From Haloplanus natans DSM 17983 (lineage in GTDB: Archaea; Halobacteriota; Halobacteria; Halobacteriales; Haloferacaceae), in assembly GCF_000427685.1 (NCBI RefSeq), contig NZ_KE386573.1, positions 2,588,938 to 2,652,937 of the forward strand: a stretch of 64,000 bases of DNA, written 5' to 3'. The notes beneath the pieces are model-generated. The model had not been told where the DNA came from and did no database searches. It worked only from the letters and a program-made list of their open reading frames with translations. A program made the translations under genes and the position numbers. Position 1 is the first letter of the stretch, and each line of letters starts with the position of its first letter. Shown here piece after piece: positions 8,153 through 15,498 of the stretch.

Positions 8153-8160
8153 TTATAAAA
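8153..8160 (-). promoter_or_regulatory. TATA box of the zinc-ribbon/fusexin operon
   Basis: The minus strand reads TTTTATAAG about 30 bases before the ATG at 8121. It overlaps the end of the upstream ATPase gene region and would drive the zinc-ribbon, three-helix, signal-anchor and fusexin genes together. Confidence 0.5.
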
Positions 8161-8171
8161 CTGGCAGACGG

Positions 8172-9509
8172 CTACCCGGTGTGCCGAACCAGGGGACTGT
8201 AAAACTTCACTACAGGACAATCCTCGACGTCGTCGTGCTTCTCCGGGTTCACGTACAAGAACTCGTACTGATTCAGGTCGTTGATCTTCTTACGCCACTT
8301 CTCCTTATCTCCCTGCCCGTACAGGTTAGTCGAGTTCACTGCCTTCCGCCAATCCACCGGATTCAGGCCTTCACCGATGAACATGTGCGTCGTATCCCCC
8401 ACGAAATCGTAGGGATCTGAGCTCTGCGGATACGGGAGTTTGGATGGGCGCTGTGTACTGAGGATAGTTGCTATATCTGCTTGCCTTCCAGCGATATCGA
8501 GGATCTTCTGGAAGTATTTCTTGACAAGGTTGCCTGTGTCTCGACCAGCTACCTCGTGGAACTCATCCCCATATAATATGAATGGACCTTCGATATTCCC
8601 TCTGCGGATCTCCTTGATGAAGTTCCTCATCAGGACAGCGACGTAGAACTGGAACTTCTCCTCATCACCGTAGGTATAGTTGTCGTAGTGCTTGAGACTG
8701 AGAGAGATGACCGCCCGCTTCTCCTCAAGGTCGTGATTGTTCAACTCGTGTTCTCCCTTGTCTTCTTTCCAGACAAACTCGTCGCAGTCATGGCACTCCC
8801 AGCACTCGATATAGTTGAACGGGTTCTTTCTCAGATTAGAGGCGAGTATCTTACTGTTCTCCAAGCTGTTCAGGGTCCTTTTGATAGGGCCTTTGAGATT
8901 ATTCGTGTACTCGATCTCGACATCATCAAGCTTGGATTTGAGCGAGATGAAGTTCTCGTCCTCGATGCTGAGATCTCCGAGCAAGTTGTCGAAGACCTGT
9001 TCCTGTGGTTCACTGTTGAAGTCGAGAAGAAACATCAGATCGGATTTAGTAATGTCCTCAAAACCGAGTGTGAACTGCTCGATGTACGATGGTTTGCCGT
9101 TCCGGTAGTCGTCTACAAGGAACTTTGGCTGGAACAGTTTTCGAGGTACACGGTGAGGTTCTTCACCGTCTATCAGGCCCATTGTTTCGATCATCTGCTT
9201 TGAGGCACCGCCTGCATAGGAGATCGACTGGAAGTCGTTCTTGACATCCGAGAAATGAACCGGTGTCCATCCATCATCGTAAGCTGTGGAGACAATCCTT
9301 TTCCCGGCAACCGTCTTTCCACGGCCTGTAGGAGCTACAAGCAGTATCCTCGTTGTATCCGTCAAAGAGATATTGACCGTGTCTCCAGATTCAACTTCGT
9401 AGGCGATGGGGAGACTGCCGTTGTAGTCGACGTCGATCTCTTCCTCTTCCTGACTGTACTTCCGGTACTTCGGGTCTCCTGCCTCAATCGCGTGCTCAAA
9501 TAGTCCGAC
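8172..9509 (-). CDS. HerA/FtsK-like P-loop ATPase, non-canonical start
   Basis: The ATPase has Walker A APTGRGKT and Walker B FILYGDEFHEV, with SKLPYPQSS-type sensor sequence after it. The middle region holds a Cys/His group (CWECHDCDE...HELNNH) that looks like an inserted zinc finger. The first TTG (9365) sits only nine residues before the P-loop beta strand. About 48 further residues of convincing coding sequence lie upstream in frame (EHAIEAGDPKYRKYSQ), back to the TGA of the preceding gene. That stretch has no ATG, GTG or TTG. A GTC at 9509, five bases after GGTGAT, fits the start pattern seen elsewhere in this element. It should be a DNA or protein translocation motor, working with the two-helix protein encoded just upstream. 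Confidence 0.8.
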   Translation of the reverse strand, partial: VGLFEHAIEAGDPKYRKYSQEEEEIDVDYNGSLPIAYEVESGDTVNISLTDTTRILLVAPTGRGKTVAGKRIVSTAYDDGWTPVHFSDVKNDFQSISYAGGASKQMIETMGLIDGEEPHRVPRKLFQPKFLVDDYRNGKPSYIEQFTLGFEDITKSDLMFLLDFNSEPQEQVFDNLLGDLSIEDENFISLKSKLDDVEIEYTNNLKGPIKRTLNSLENSKILASNLRKNPFNYIECWECHDCDEFVWKEDKGEHELNNHDLEEKRAVISLSLKHYDNYTYGDEEKFQFYVAVLMRNFIKEIRRGNIEGPFILYGDEFHEVAGRDTGNLVKKYFQKILDIAGRQADIATILSTQRPSKLPYPQSSDPYDFVGDTTHMFIGEGLNPVDWRKAVNSTNLYGQGDKEKWRKKINDLNQYEFLYVNPEKHDDVEDCPVVKFYSPLVRHTG

Positions 9510-9515
9510 TGTGAA

Positions 9516-10109
9516 TCACCGGTCCTCAGTTGAGGCCTCTTCCTGAGGCGATCCTTGGTTAATCGTGATTTTGTTTCCTCTCCCATCTCTCCGCTTCCCG
9601 GTGACGCCTTCTGCCTGCAGCCAGCTGTACTTTCCTTTGAACGGGTTGATCCTGCCTTCGGGGTCGTGGATATCGCCGCTGTACTTCCTGATCTGATTGT
9701 CGGAGAGATCGTAAATGTACGCGAGTATTTCACGCTTCTTCGTATTTCGAGGCCTTCCGATGATCCCGTACATCAAGTGCTTCTCACCGTCCACTCTCAC
9801 CCACCTTGAGTCCGTGTGGAAGTCACGGTTAGCATCGTCCGTTGTATCCAAGTTCAGAGGACGGTATGCCAAGGCCTTCTGCACTTTCTTGTTGAGCTTC
9901 TCCGGTGCTTCCACTGGCTTGACTTTCGCTGTCTTCCGTTCAGAATCGAACGCGAAGGCATCCTGATCCCAGTTATAGTAAGCTACTGCTCCTCCGATTA
10001 TCGTTGACAGTCCGAAGACCCAGGTCCAAGGAATCAGGCTTGTATAGAAATTCCCGAGCAGAAATACGAAGACTGCTGCCGAGTAGATTTTGGCGTCTTT
10101 CAGTCTAAT
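9516..10109 (-). CDS. Two-helix membrane protein upstream of the ATPase, non-canonical start
   Basis: From GTG 9914 the frame gives a 132-residue soluble domain. In frame upstream are two membrane helices (KIYSAAVFVFLLGNFYTS and WTWVFGLSTIIGGAVAYY) with no canonical start before them. An ATT at 10109, six bases after AGGTGAT, is the best candidate and gives 197 residues. Two N-terminal helices followed by a soluble domain, encoded immediately before a motor ATPase, resemble the VirB3/PrgI-like inner-membrane subunit that precedes VirB4. That comparison is by layout only. The stop codon TGA lies inside the GGTGAT ahead of the ATPase gene. Confidence 0.6.
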   Translation of the reverse strand: MRLKDAKIYSAAVFVFLLGNFYTSLIPWTWVFGLSTIIGGAVAYYNWDQDAFAFDSERKTAKVKPVEAPEKLNKKVQKALAYRPLNLDTTDDANRDFHTDSRWVRVDGEKHLMYGIIGRPRNTKKREILAYIYDLSDNQIRKYSGDIHDPEGRINPFKGKYSWLQAEGVTGKRRDGRGNKITINQGSPQEEASTEDR

Positions 10110-10111
10110 AG

Positions 10112-10291
10112 CTATATCACCTGCGGTAAGACAACTAAGACTGAGTACCCTGCTCCTGCACCGAGCAGTGTAAAGACGAAGTAGCCTACGAGAGGGCCTC
10201 CATGCTTGAGGCCTCTTATGAGACCTGCTACTTGCACTATCAGGAAGACTGCAAATGCGATCAGGAGATGGGTCTGAGCAATTTCGATCAT
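10112..10291 (-). CDS. 59-residue two-helix membrane protein
   Basis: The ATG at 10291 overlaps the TGA of the upstream gene (ATGA). The protein has two membrane helices (about residues 8-25 and 33-57) around a short basic loop (RGLKHGG), and ends QVI-stop. Its last codons (CAG GTG ATA TAG) contain the AGGTGAT that would serve the next gene. Size and layout resemble phage holins or small secretion-channel subunits, with no sequence family recognised. Confidence 0.6.
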   Translation of the reverse strand: MIEIAQTHLLIAFAVFLIVQVAGLIRGLKHGGPLVGYFVFTLLGAGAGYSVLVVLPQVI

Positions 10292-10686
10292 AGTACTTTC
10301 TTTATGAACTTGTTTTCGAAGATCGATTCTATTGGAGGGTTTCCGCCGAATTTGTAGACGTTGACTCTTCCTTCCCCGTATTCCTGGTAGATCTCGTGGA
10401 CTAACCGCTCTTGGTCGATCACTGGCTCACCATTATCTACGGAGTAAATCTGTATCGGAGCTTCCTCTACCGGTCCCTTGTACTTCGTAACGTCCTTGAT
10501 GTAGTTTCCCTGGATCGGTTCCGTACCTGCCTCATACTCCGCTACTTGGTATCGATGATTCTGGAAGCTGCTGTTATCTGTATAATCAACAGTAGTTGTC
10601 CTTTTTACTAGTTTCTCAGGCAGGTCGTCGTATCGGACGTCTTCCTGTGCCTTGTTGTCCCGCAGCTTTCGGATTATCAGAGCCAG
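10288..10686 (-). CDS. 132-residue soluble protein, probable CTG start
   Basis: An open frame ending at a TGA that overlaps the next ATG contains clear coding sequence (RYDDLPEKLVKRTTT, GEGRVNVYKFGGNPP) but no ATG, GTG or TTG near its beginning. The in-frame stop TGA at 10693-10695 is itself part of GGTGAT, and a CTG at 10686 follows it by exactly five bases. That start gives an N-terminus LALIIRKLRDN, with a plausible short hydrophobic beginning. No family recognised. Confidence 0.55.
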   Translation of the reverse strand: MALIIRKLRDNKAQEDVRYDDLPEKLVKRTTTVDYTDNSSFQNHRYQVAEYEAGTEPIQGNYIKDVTKYKGPVEEAPIQIYSVDNGEPVIDQERLVHEIYQEYGEGRVNVYKFGGNPPIESIFENKFIKKVL

Positions 10687-10709
10687 ACTACATCACCGGA
10701 TTAGAAGAG

Positions 10710-11648
10710 CTATACGCCCTCTATCTGCTGTCCGAAGTTTTCGAACCCTTTCTTCTGGATGTTCGTGACTTGGCCCTTGATAATGTGCTCCTGCTTGTCA
10801 AGCTCGTCCGCATACCACTCCAAGTCCTGTCCCGGGTTTTCGTCGACCAGTTCATAGAGATCTCCCTGAAGACCGTTGAGGTCGCTCAATTCTTCCTCAG
10901 AATCCACGGCTTGATCCTGAGACTCGGATGTGTTCGCCGGAGTTGTGGAGACCTGTTCTTCTTCAGTATCTATCGAACCTGACGTTGAGACTGCTGCTGG
11001 CTCAGGCTGAGGTGAGCTCATTTCTTGGGCAGCGGATTCGAGAGCCTCGGCAGCCTCCTTCATATTCTCAGAAAGCTCAATGTGGTTCTCACTCAACTCC
11101 TTCTCAAGATCCTCAACTGAGTCAGTTACTTCGTCGACCACTTCCCGGCTCATGTTCTGGAACTGGTTTTGACTCTCACTTACGTACTCCTTCGTCATCT
11201 CCATAACCTTCGACTCATCCTGTCTCATCTGCTGCAGATCAATAGCATCGCTCAGCAAGTCATCCTGATCCTTGTAGACCTTCAACGCCAACGCGAGGCG
11301 GGAAACCAGCTGCCTGTAATCACGGATGGCCTTCCTCATCTTCTTCGCATCCTCCGCGTCTACAGCATTCCTTCTCAGATTTTCCTCAAACGAATCTTCC
11401 TTCCAACGGCTCTCGACATCTTCAGCTTTCTCTAAAGCTAAGTCCGCTTTCGTCGAGGCTGAATCCTCAATCTGACTGGCGTGGCTTCGGCGTCGATCTA
11501 GGATATCCCGCAGATTGTACTTGTTGACGCTTCCCTGGTCGAGTTCGCTCTCAGTCTTCGACTTCAGATCTTTCGCAGCCTTATCCAGATCCTGATTTTC
11601 AAGTATCTTATCTGTAATCTCGTCGTCTTTGTCGTCAAATAATCCCAC
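10710..11648 (-). CDS. Acidic coiled-coil protein
   Basis: 312 residues, very rich in Glu, Asp, Lys and Ser, with long heptad regions (about residues 60-130 and 150-205) and a low-complexity Pro/Ser/Thr/Glu linker (about 205-250). There is no signal peptide or membrane helix. It starts at GTG 11648 behind AAGGTGG. It lies between a zinc-ribbon coiled-coil protein and the small soluble/membrane proteins, so it may be a scaffold of the envelope or secretion assembly. No family recognised. Confidence 0.65.
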   Translation of the reverse strand: MGLFDDKDDEITDKILENQDLDKAAKDLKSKTESELDQGSVNKYNLRDILDRRRSHASQIEDSASTKADLALEKAEDVESRWKEDSFEENLRRNAVDAEDAKKMRKAIRDYRQLVSRLALALKVYKDQDDLLSDAIDLQQMRQDESKVMEMTKEYVSESQNQFQNMSREVVDEVTDSVEDLEKELSENHIELSENMKEAAEALESAAQEMSSPQPEPAAVSTSGSIDTEEEQVSTTPANTSESQDQAVDSEEELSDLNGLQGDLYELVDENPGQDLEWYADELDKQEHIIKGQVTNIQKKGFENFGQQIEGV

Positions 11649-11663
11649 TTAGGAAACCACCTT

Positions 11664-12224
11664 CTAGATAGCGTCTTCAAGGGCTACGTCGCTGCAACTT
11701 GGACAGTAGCCGTCGTTGTCCTTCCACCGAGATTTTGGATTCGTGCTACCGCAGTCATCGCATTCGATGCCGCTGGAGCTCGAAGATTTGGCAGCTTCCT
11801 TCTTCTCCCATTCCTCTCGTTCCTCACGAAGATCGTCAGCTTTCTTCTCTGCTGTTCCTTTCTCCTTCTCTAAGCCATCTATCTCTTCTTGGAGACCTGC
11901 TATCTTCTCTTCCAGATCCTCGTTCATCTGATAGCCGATAGTCCGCTTGAATTTTTCCTCGGGAAACTCAGGGATATCTTTCGTAGGCCTGAGCACCATA
12001 ACCCGGAACCCGGCATCAGTCCGGTATTCCTCGATATTTTCCTCCTCGTCAAGAGGGTGTGGGAAGGCCTTCGGCCGCGAGTAGATCTCTGAGCCTTTGG
12101 TCCCCATAGGCCTTATTTCAGGTTTTACCCGTTCTGGGTATTCTTCCGGCCTTTCCATTTCACCGGTGTGGCCGCCGAAGTATTCGCCAAAAAAGAGGTC
12201 GACTACGAATGGTTCTTTTGCCAT
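11664..12224 (-). CDS. Coiled-coil protein with C-terminal zinc ribbon
   Basis: 186 residues. Residues 1-90 form a globular N-terminal part. Residues about 95-150 are a Glu/Lys-rich coiled coil (GLQEEIDGLEKEKG). A Ser run follows, then a zinc ribbon with two CxxC pairs (CDDCGS...YCPSCSD) near the C-terminus. The ATG at 12224 lies 10-12 bases after the stop of the surface glycoprotein gene, whose TGA is part of GGTGACT. No enzymatic motif. It is probably a structural or adaptor protein in the same operon. Confidence 0.65.
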   Translation of the reverse strand: MAKEPFVVDLFFGEYFGGHTGEMERPEEYPERVKPEIRPMGTKGSEIYSRPKAFPHPLDEEENIEEYRTDAGFRVMVLRPTKDIPEFPEEKFKRTIGYQMNEDLEEKIAGLQEEIDGLEKEKGTAEKKADDLREEREEWEKKEAAKSSSSSGIECDDCGSTNPKSRWKDNDGYCPSCSDVALEDAI

Positions 12225-12236
12225 AGTATAATTTAG

Positions 12237-13934
12237 TCACCCGAAGATACCGTCCTCATCATCGTCTCCTCCGAGGAAATCTGTTGAAAGTATATCTGTG
12301 GTTTTGAGACGTGTGTAGTAGAACGATGGTCCGACCCTGCGCTCCCAGAGGAATGCTCCCCAGCCGAACAATCCGAATACGAGGAAGACCTTGCCCCAGA
12401 AAGCGTTGTCCGCAGCTTTCTGTTTCAGCCTCTCTTTCTCTTCTGTACGGAACTCCTCTGCTTCTTCCTGAACCTGTTCCGGAATGAAGACTCGAGCACT
12501 CTGCTTGAGATTAGAGCCAATCGGCACCGTATCTGCTGAGATAAAGTATGAGACCATCCACCCCGATTTTTCGCAGTTATCGCTGTTTACCGGACTGTAA
12601 GTAACATTCCGGTCGAACACTGTGATCACCTCTTTCTTTGGAACCTTGCACTGCAGGTATTGACCGTTGAACCGGACATCATCAATCGAGACGTGTTGCT
12701 TGACGCCTTCGAAGCTGAGCCGTCCATTGAATCTTTCCGGAGTGTCACCGTACAGTTTGAGGTAGACTGGTGTAGGGCCTTCAACCGTCACTGAGTGGTT
12801 CTCGTTTCTCAGGAACTTCTCGCCGTTCCGTGTCTTGATCGCAAGGTTCCACGTTTCGTTGGGGCTTTGCAGTGGCTGGCTGAAGGATTCGAGCCGGATC
12901 TGGACCTGTGTCTCTCTGTCTATCTCTCCGATCTTCTCGACGATCTCTGACTCTACCCGGTAGTTTTGAAGCGAGATTGAGTTGTTGACTTGGACGGCGT
13001 CGATTTTCTCGACTGTGTACTTCGAGGTGAAGTTGACTCTGTTTCCTGCGCCGTCGATGACGTAGCCGTCAACGTAGAATGTTCCCGGTGTGTCTGAGGG
13101 AGGTTTTGCGGTCCACTTCTGCGTGTTTTCGATTTTTGTGAAGGACAGTGTCTCTACCGTCTCGTTCACCGTCTTGGTCGTGTTCCCGGATTGCACCGTG
13201 GTCTCGTTAAGGATCTCTGCTTTGACGGTGGATATGTTGAGGTTGTCTGAGGCCTTGACCGTGAAGTTCTCCGGGAACGTAGCGGTGAAACCCGGTGTCT
13301 CCACGTCCTGAATGACTGGTGTAACGTTGTCCTTGAACTGGAGACGGACAGGTACCTGCTGAGAATTGTTGTAGGATCCGTTGAGAACCAGGGTTCCGTT
13401 GTACAGTCCGTATTCTGTTGTTTCACGCACGTTGTACTGCAGTACGATTGAGGAGTTGATTTCAGGGTAGACGTTGACCTCGTCGGTTACTTGGAGGTAC
13501 TCCGAGACGTTCCCGGTGAGCGAGATATCTATTGTAGTATTTGTGTTCCCGGTCAGAGAAACTCTCTGTCCAGTGAGTTTGCCAGAAGTCCCGACATTGA
13601 CCGTATCCTCGATCCTGTCTGGGGTCAGAGTCCAGTCGACATAGGGCAGAACTTGGACTGTGAAATTGTGGCTGTAATTGTTCTCCAGTTCGACTCTTCC
13701 ATCGTAGGCCCCTACTGGGATTGAGAGAGGGATATCCGCTACGATGGAATTGTTCTCAGTTCGGACCGGGAAGGAGAATGTATTGGTGGAGATATTTGAT
13801 CCGTTGATCGTACTGTTTGTGGCGAGTACAGTCTTGTTCGTAGGGTTTGCTTGAATCTGGTCGGTATGTGTTGCTGCTGCAAGGCCTGAAAGCAGTAGAA
13901 GTAGAGATGCAGCTATTGTCGTCTTGTAGTTCAT
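12237..13934 (-). CDS. Large surface glycoprotein with C-terminal membrane helix
   Basis: 565 residues. The signal peptide spans residues 1-22 (LLLLLSGLAAA-TH). The ectodomain of about 490 residues is built of repeated beta-sandwich-like segments and carries an unusually high number of NxS/T sequons (for example NGSNISTN, NYSHNFT, NTNTT), as in haloarchaeal S-layer or adhesin proteins. A membrane helix lies at about 520-540 (GKVFLVFGLFGWGAFLW), followed by a short cytoplasmic tail with an acidic end (GGDDDEDGIFG). It starts at ATG 13934, overlapping the stop of the AbrB-like gene. Likely a surface or adhesion protein of the element. With the candidate fusexin it could bring cell envelopes together, which is inference. 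Confidence 0.75.
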   Translation of the reverse strand: MNYKTTIAASLLLLLSGLAAATHTDQIQANPTNKTVLATNSTINGSNISTNTFSFPVRTENNSIVADIPLSIPVGAYDGRVELENNYSHNFTVQVLPYVDWTLTPDRIEDTVNVGTSGKLTGQRVSLTGNTNTTIDISLTGNVSEYLQVTDEVNVYPEINSSIVLQYNVRETTEYGLYNGTLVLNGSYNNSQQVPVRLQFKDNVTPVIQDVETPGFTATFPENFTVKASDNLNISTVKAEILNETTVQSGNTTKTVNETVETLSFTKIENTQKWTAKPPSDTPGTFYVDGYVIDGAGNRVNFTSKYTVEKIDAVQVNNSISLQNYRVESEIVEKIGEIDRETQVQIRLESFSQPLQSPNETWNLAIKTRNGEKFLRNENHSVTVEGPTPVYLKLYGDTPERFNGRLSFEGVKQHVSIDDVRFNGQYLQCKVPKKEVITVFDRNVTYSPVNSDNCEKSGWMVSYFISADTVPIGSNLKQSARVFIPEQVQEEAEEFRTEEKERLKQKAADNAFWGKVFLVFGLFGWGAFLWERRVGPSFYYTRLKTTDILSTDFLGGDDDEDGIFG

Positions 13935-14119
13935 TCGAAGTCATCCTCGTTAGGTACATCGATTAGCTTTTTCAGGTCGTCCGTGCGGATGATTGCTATT
14001 TCTTCTCCCTTCTCAAAGTCGGAGTCAGCTGGTACTGTGACAAGTTTTTGATTATTCTGGCTTCTCTCCCAGATCTCCATTCTTTCTATTTCAAAAGGGA
14101 GCAGGAAGCCATCCGGCAT
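13931..14119 (-). CDS. AbrB/SpoVT-like small protein
   Basis: 62 residues from the ATG at 14119 (a TTG at 14140 is also open). The second half reads KLVTVPADSDFEKGEE, matching the swapped-hairpin AbrB pattern (T-x-P...F-x-x-G-x-x). These proteins are DNA-binding repressors or antitoxins. The ATG lies about 30 bases past a TATA-like box, so the gene is probably leaderless and first in the operon containing the surface glycoprotein. Autoregulation of the envelope operon would be a natural role, by inference. Confidence 0.55.
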   Translation of the reverse strand: MPDGFLLPFEIERMEIWERSQNNQKLVTVPADSDFEKGEEIAIIRTDDLKKLIDVPNEDDFE

Positions 14120-14146
14120 TACTATTAGATTAGTTGTCAATTAGTG

Positions 14147-14155
14147 CTTTTAAAC
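14147..14155 (-). promoter_or_regulatory. TATA box of the AbrB-like/surface glycoprotein operon
   Basis: The minus strand reads GTTTAAAAG about 30 bases before the ATG at 14119. It lies at the very end of the upstream membrane protein gene. Confidence 0.45.
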
Positions 14156-14157
14156 AA

Positions 14158-14757
14158 CTATGTTGTTGAGTTCGTCAGGTTAGTAGCATTCCCTGGATCC
14201 ATCAACGGATTCAATCTCTCAAACTGAACCAGCTCCAAGACGTTCGTTAAGGCCTTCAGCGTCCCAACATCCGGAAGCCAGCCTGTTACCGCGAAGACGA
14301 TAGCGAAGTAATTCATACCGATCAGCCCCCAAACAAGAAGCGGAGAAACATCCGGGTCAAACCACGCAGCTACGATGTATCCTGCTTTGAAGTACCAGAG
14401 AACATGGGCAGCAGCGCCTACAGCCGTGATTAGCAACGTGAGATACTCCCATCCATGAGCCATCGGAACCTGCTGCAGAACCGAGATCACAGTCTGAATA
14501 CTCTCCCCAAGCTGCAACGCATACGAGACAACAACAGGTTTCACAGCCCCCGTTTGGATCGCTTCTCGAAGAGCATCCTTGTGTTCCCAGACAAGAACAG
14601 AGGCAAGCGTAAGCCAACTCCAGAAACCCATATTCGAAGAAAGCAACGTCCTAACCCGTGCAAAGGACTTGACGACAGCCAACTTCCCGACCTTGAGGAC
14701 CGTGAATAGGCCGTTCAGTAGCTTGTACAGAAGATAGACGATGCTTTTGGCTGCGAT
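14158..14757 (-). CDS. Polytopic membrane protein, probable ATC start
   Basis: The first TTG (14682) gives 174 residues. In frame upstream are 25 more natural residues (KSIVYLLYKLLNGLFT), back to the TGA of the zinc-ribbon gene, with no canonical start. An ATC at 14757, exactly five bases after AGGTGAC, fits the recurring pattern and gives 199 residues. There are four to five hydrophobic segments (about 5-25, 45-60, 95-118, 125-150), and the C-terminus has NxT/S sequons (GNATNLTNSTT), so the tail may be external. No family recognised. Confidence 0.6.
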   Translation of the reverse strand: MAAKSIVYLLYKLLNGLFTVLKVGKLAVVKSFARVRTLLSSNMGFWSWLTLASVLVWEHKDALREAIQTGAVKPVVVSYALQLGESIQTVISVLQQVPMAHGWEYLTLLITAVGAAAHVLWYFKAGYIVAAWFDPDVSPLLVWGLIGMNYFAIVFAVTGWLPDVGTLKALTNVLELVQFERLNPLMDPGNATNLTNSTT

Positions 14758-14763
14758 ACAGAG

Positions 14764-14898
14764 TCACCTGTAGATATAGCTGCAGACCGTACACTGGATG
14801 CGCTGGTTGCTGGACTGAAAATCTTCCATGGAGAGTCGGACGTCTTCATCACAGATCTTGCAGGGTCGGTAGATTATAGGATTTTGGTGAGGTATCAC
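14764..14898 (-). CDS. 44-residue zinc-ribbon protein
   Basis: It starts at GTG 14898 behind GTGAGG and ends with TGA inside AGGTGAC. Two CxxC pairs (CKIC at 13-16 and CTVC at 36-39) make a complete zinc ribbon. It begins a minus-strand operon and diverges from the coiled-coil gene at 14920. It is in the same frame as the following membrane protein, so occasional TGA read-through would give a fusion. Function unknown. Confidence 0.55.
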   Translation of the reverse strand: MIPHQNPIIYRPCKICDEDVRLSMEDFQSSNQRIQCTVCSYIYR

Positions 14899-14919
14899 AA
14901 TAATATTCCTCACGTATAA

Positions 14920-15423
14920 TTGAATCTTCAGCGCTTTTTAAAGCGTGTTGGTGGGTGGGTCGGCCTCAGCTTCTTAATTCCTACTTGGGTTATTCTCGTT
15001 ATGCCGGGCTATCTGGACTACGATCTTTCTGAGTCCGTCGATTACGAGATCTACGACAGTTCCTCTTGGAACGAGATCGACGGATTCCTCGAACAAAGCA
15101 TCCGCAACGAGAAGGAACGGTTGGAACAGCAACTGGAACAGATCTACCGGCAGCTCAACGAAAGGGAAGAGATCCACGAAGAGAAGATAGACTCTATTGA
15201 ATCTGAGATCTTCAGGCAGAAGGATCGGTTAGACTCTGCAGAGAGAAGACCTGGAAACGATGACGTGCAGGTTCGAGAAAGACTGAAAGAACTCTACCGA
15301 GAGAAACGGAAAGCGAAAGAAGCTGTGTGGGAGGACAAGCAGGATCTCCTACAGGAGAAACGGAGCCTGGTCCGAGAACTTCGAGAGCTCGAGGAAAGCC
15401 GGAGCTTAGAGGAACTTCTCTAA
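14920..15423 (+). CDS. Membrane-anchored coiled-coil protein
   Basis: 167 residues from TTG 14920. A hydrophobic segment (about residues 10-28) is followed by an acidic stretch and a long coiled coil (about 50-165) with strict heptad character (QLEQIYRQLNEREE, ELREL). A start at ATG 15001 would remove the helix but keep the coiled coil. I prefer TTG because KRVGG before the hydrophobic run makes a good anchor. It stands alone on the plus strand between two minus-strand operons. Function unknown. Confidence 0.55.
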   Translation: MNLQRFLKRVGGWVGLSFLIPTWVILVMPGYLDYDLSESVDYEIYDSSSWNEIDGFLEQSIRNEKERLEQQLEQIYRQLNEREEIHEEKIDSIESEIFRQKDRLDSAERRPGNDDVQVRERLKELYREKRKAKEAVWEDKQDLLQEKRSLVRELRELEESRSLEELL

Positions 15424-15498
15424 CGTTCCCTCTTCATCAGAAATCACTTCCCCTTTCTACCAGTTTGGCTGAGAGAGCCCCTTCCTCGAATTTTCGAT

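Noticed and set aside
9516-9518. TGA recoded as an amino acid joining two ORFs
   Set aside because: Continuous frames across TGA occur at only two of the sites, other start-less genes are in different frames from their neighbours, and TGA is used as a normal stop throughout the element.
9362-9733. Alternative frame overlapping the ATPase and the two-helix protein
   Set aside because: The Arg/Ser/Thr-rich translation is a shadow of the real frames, which show continuous protein character.
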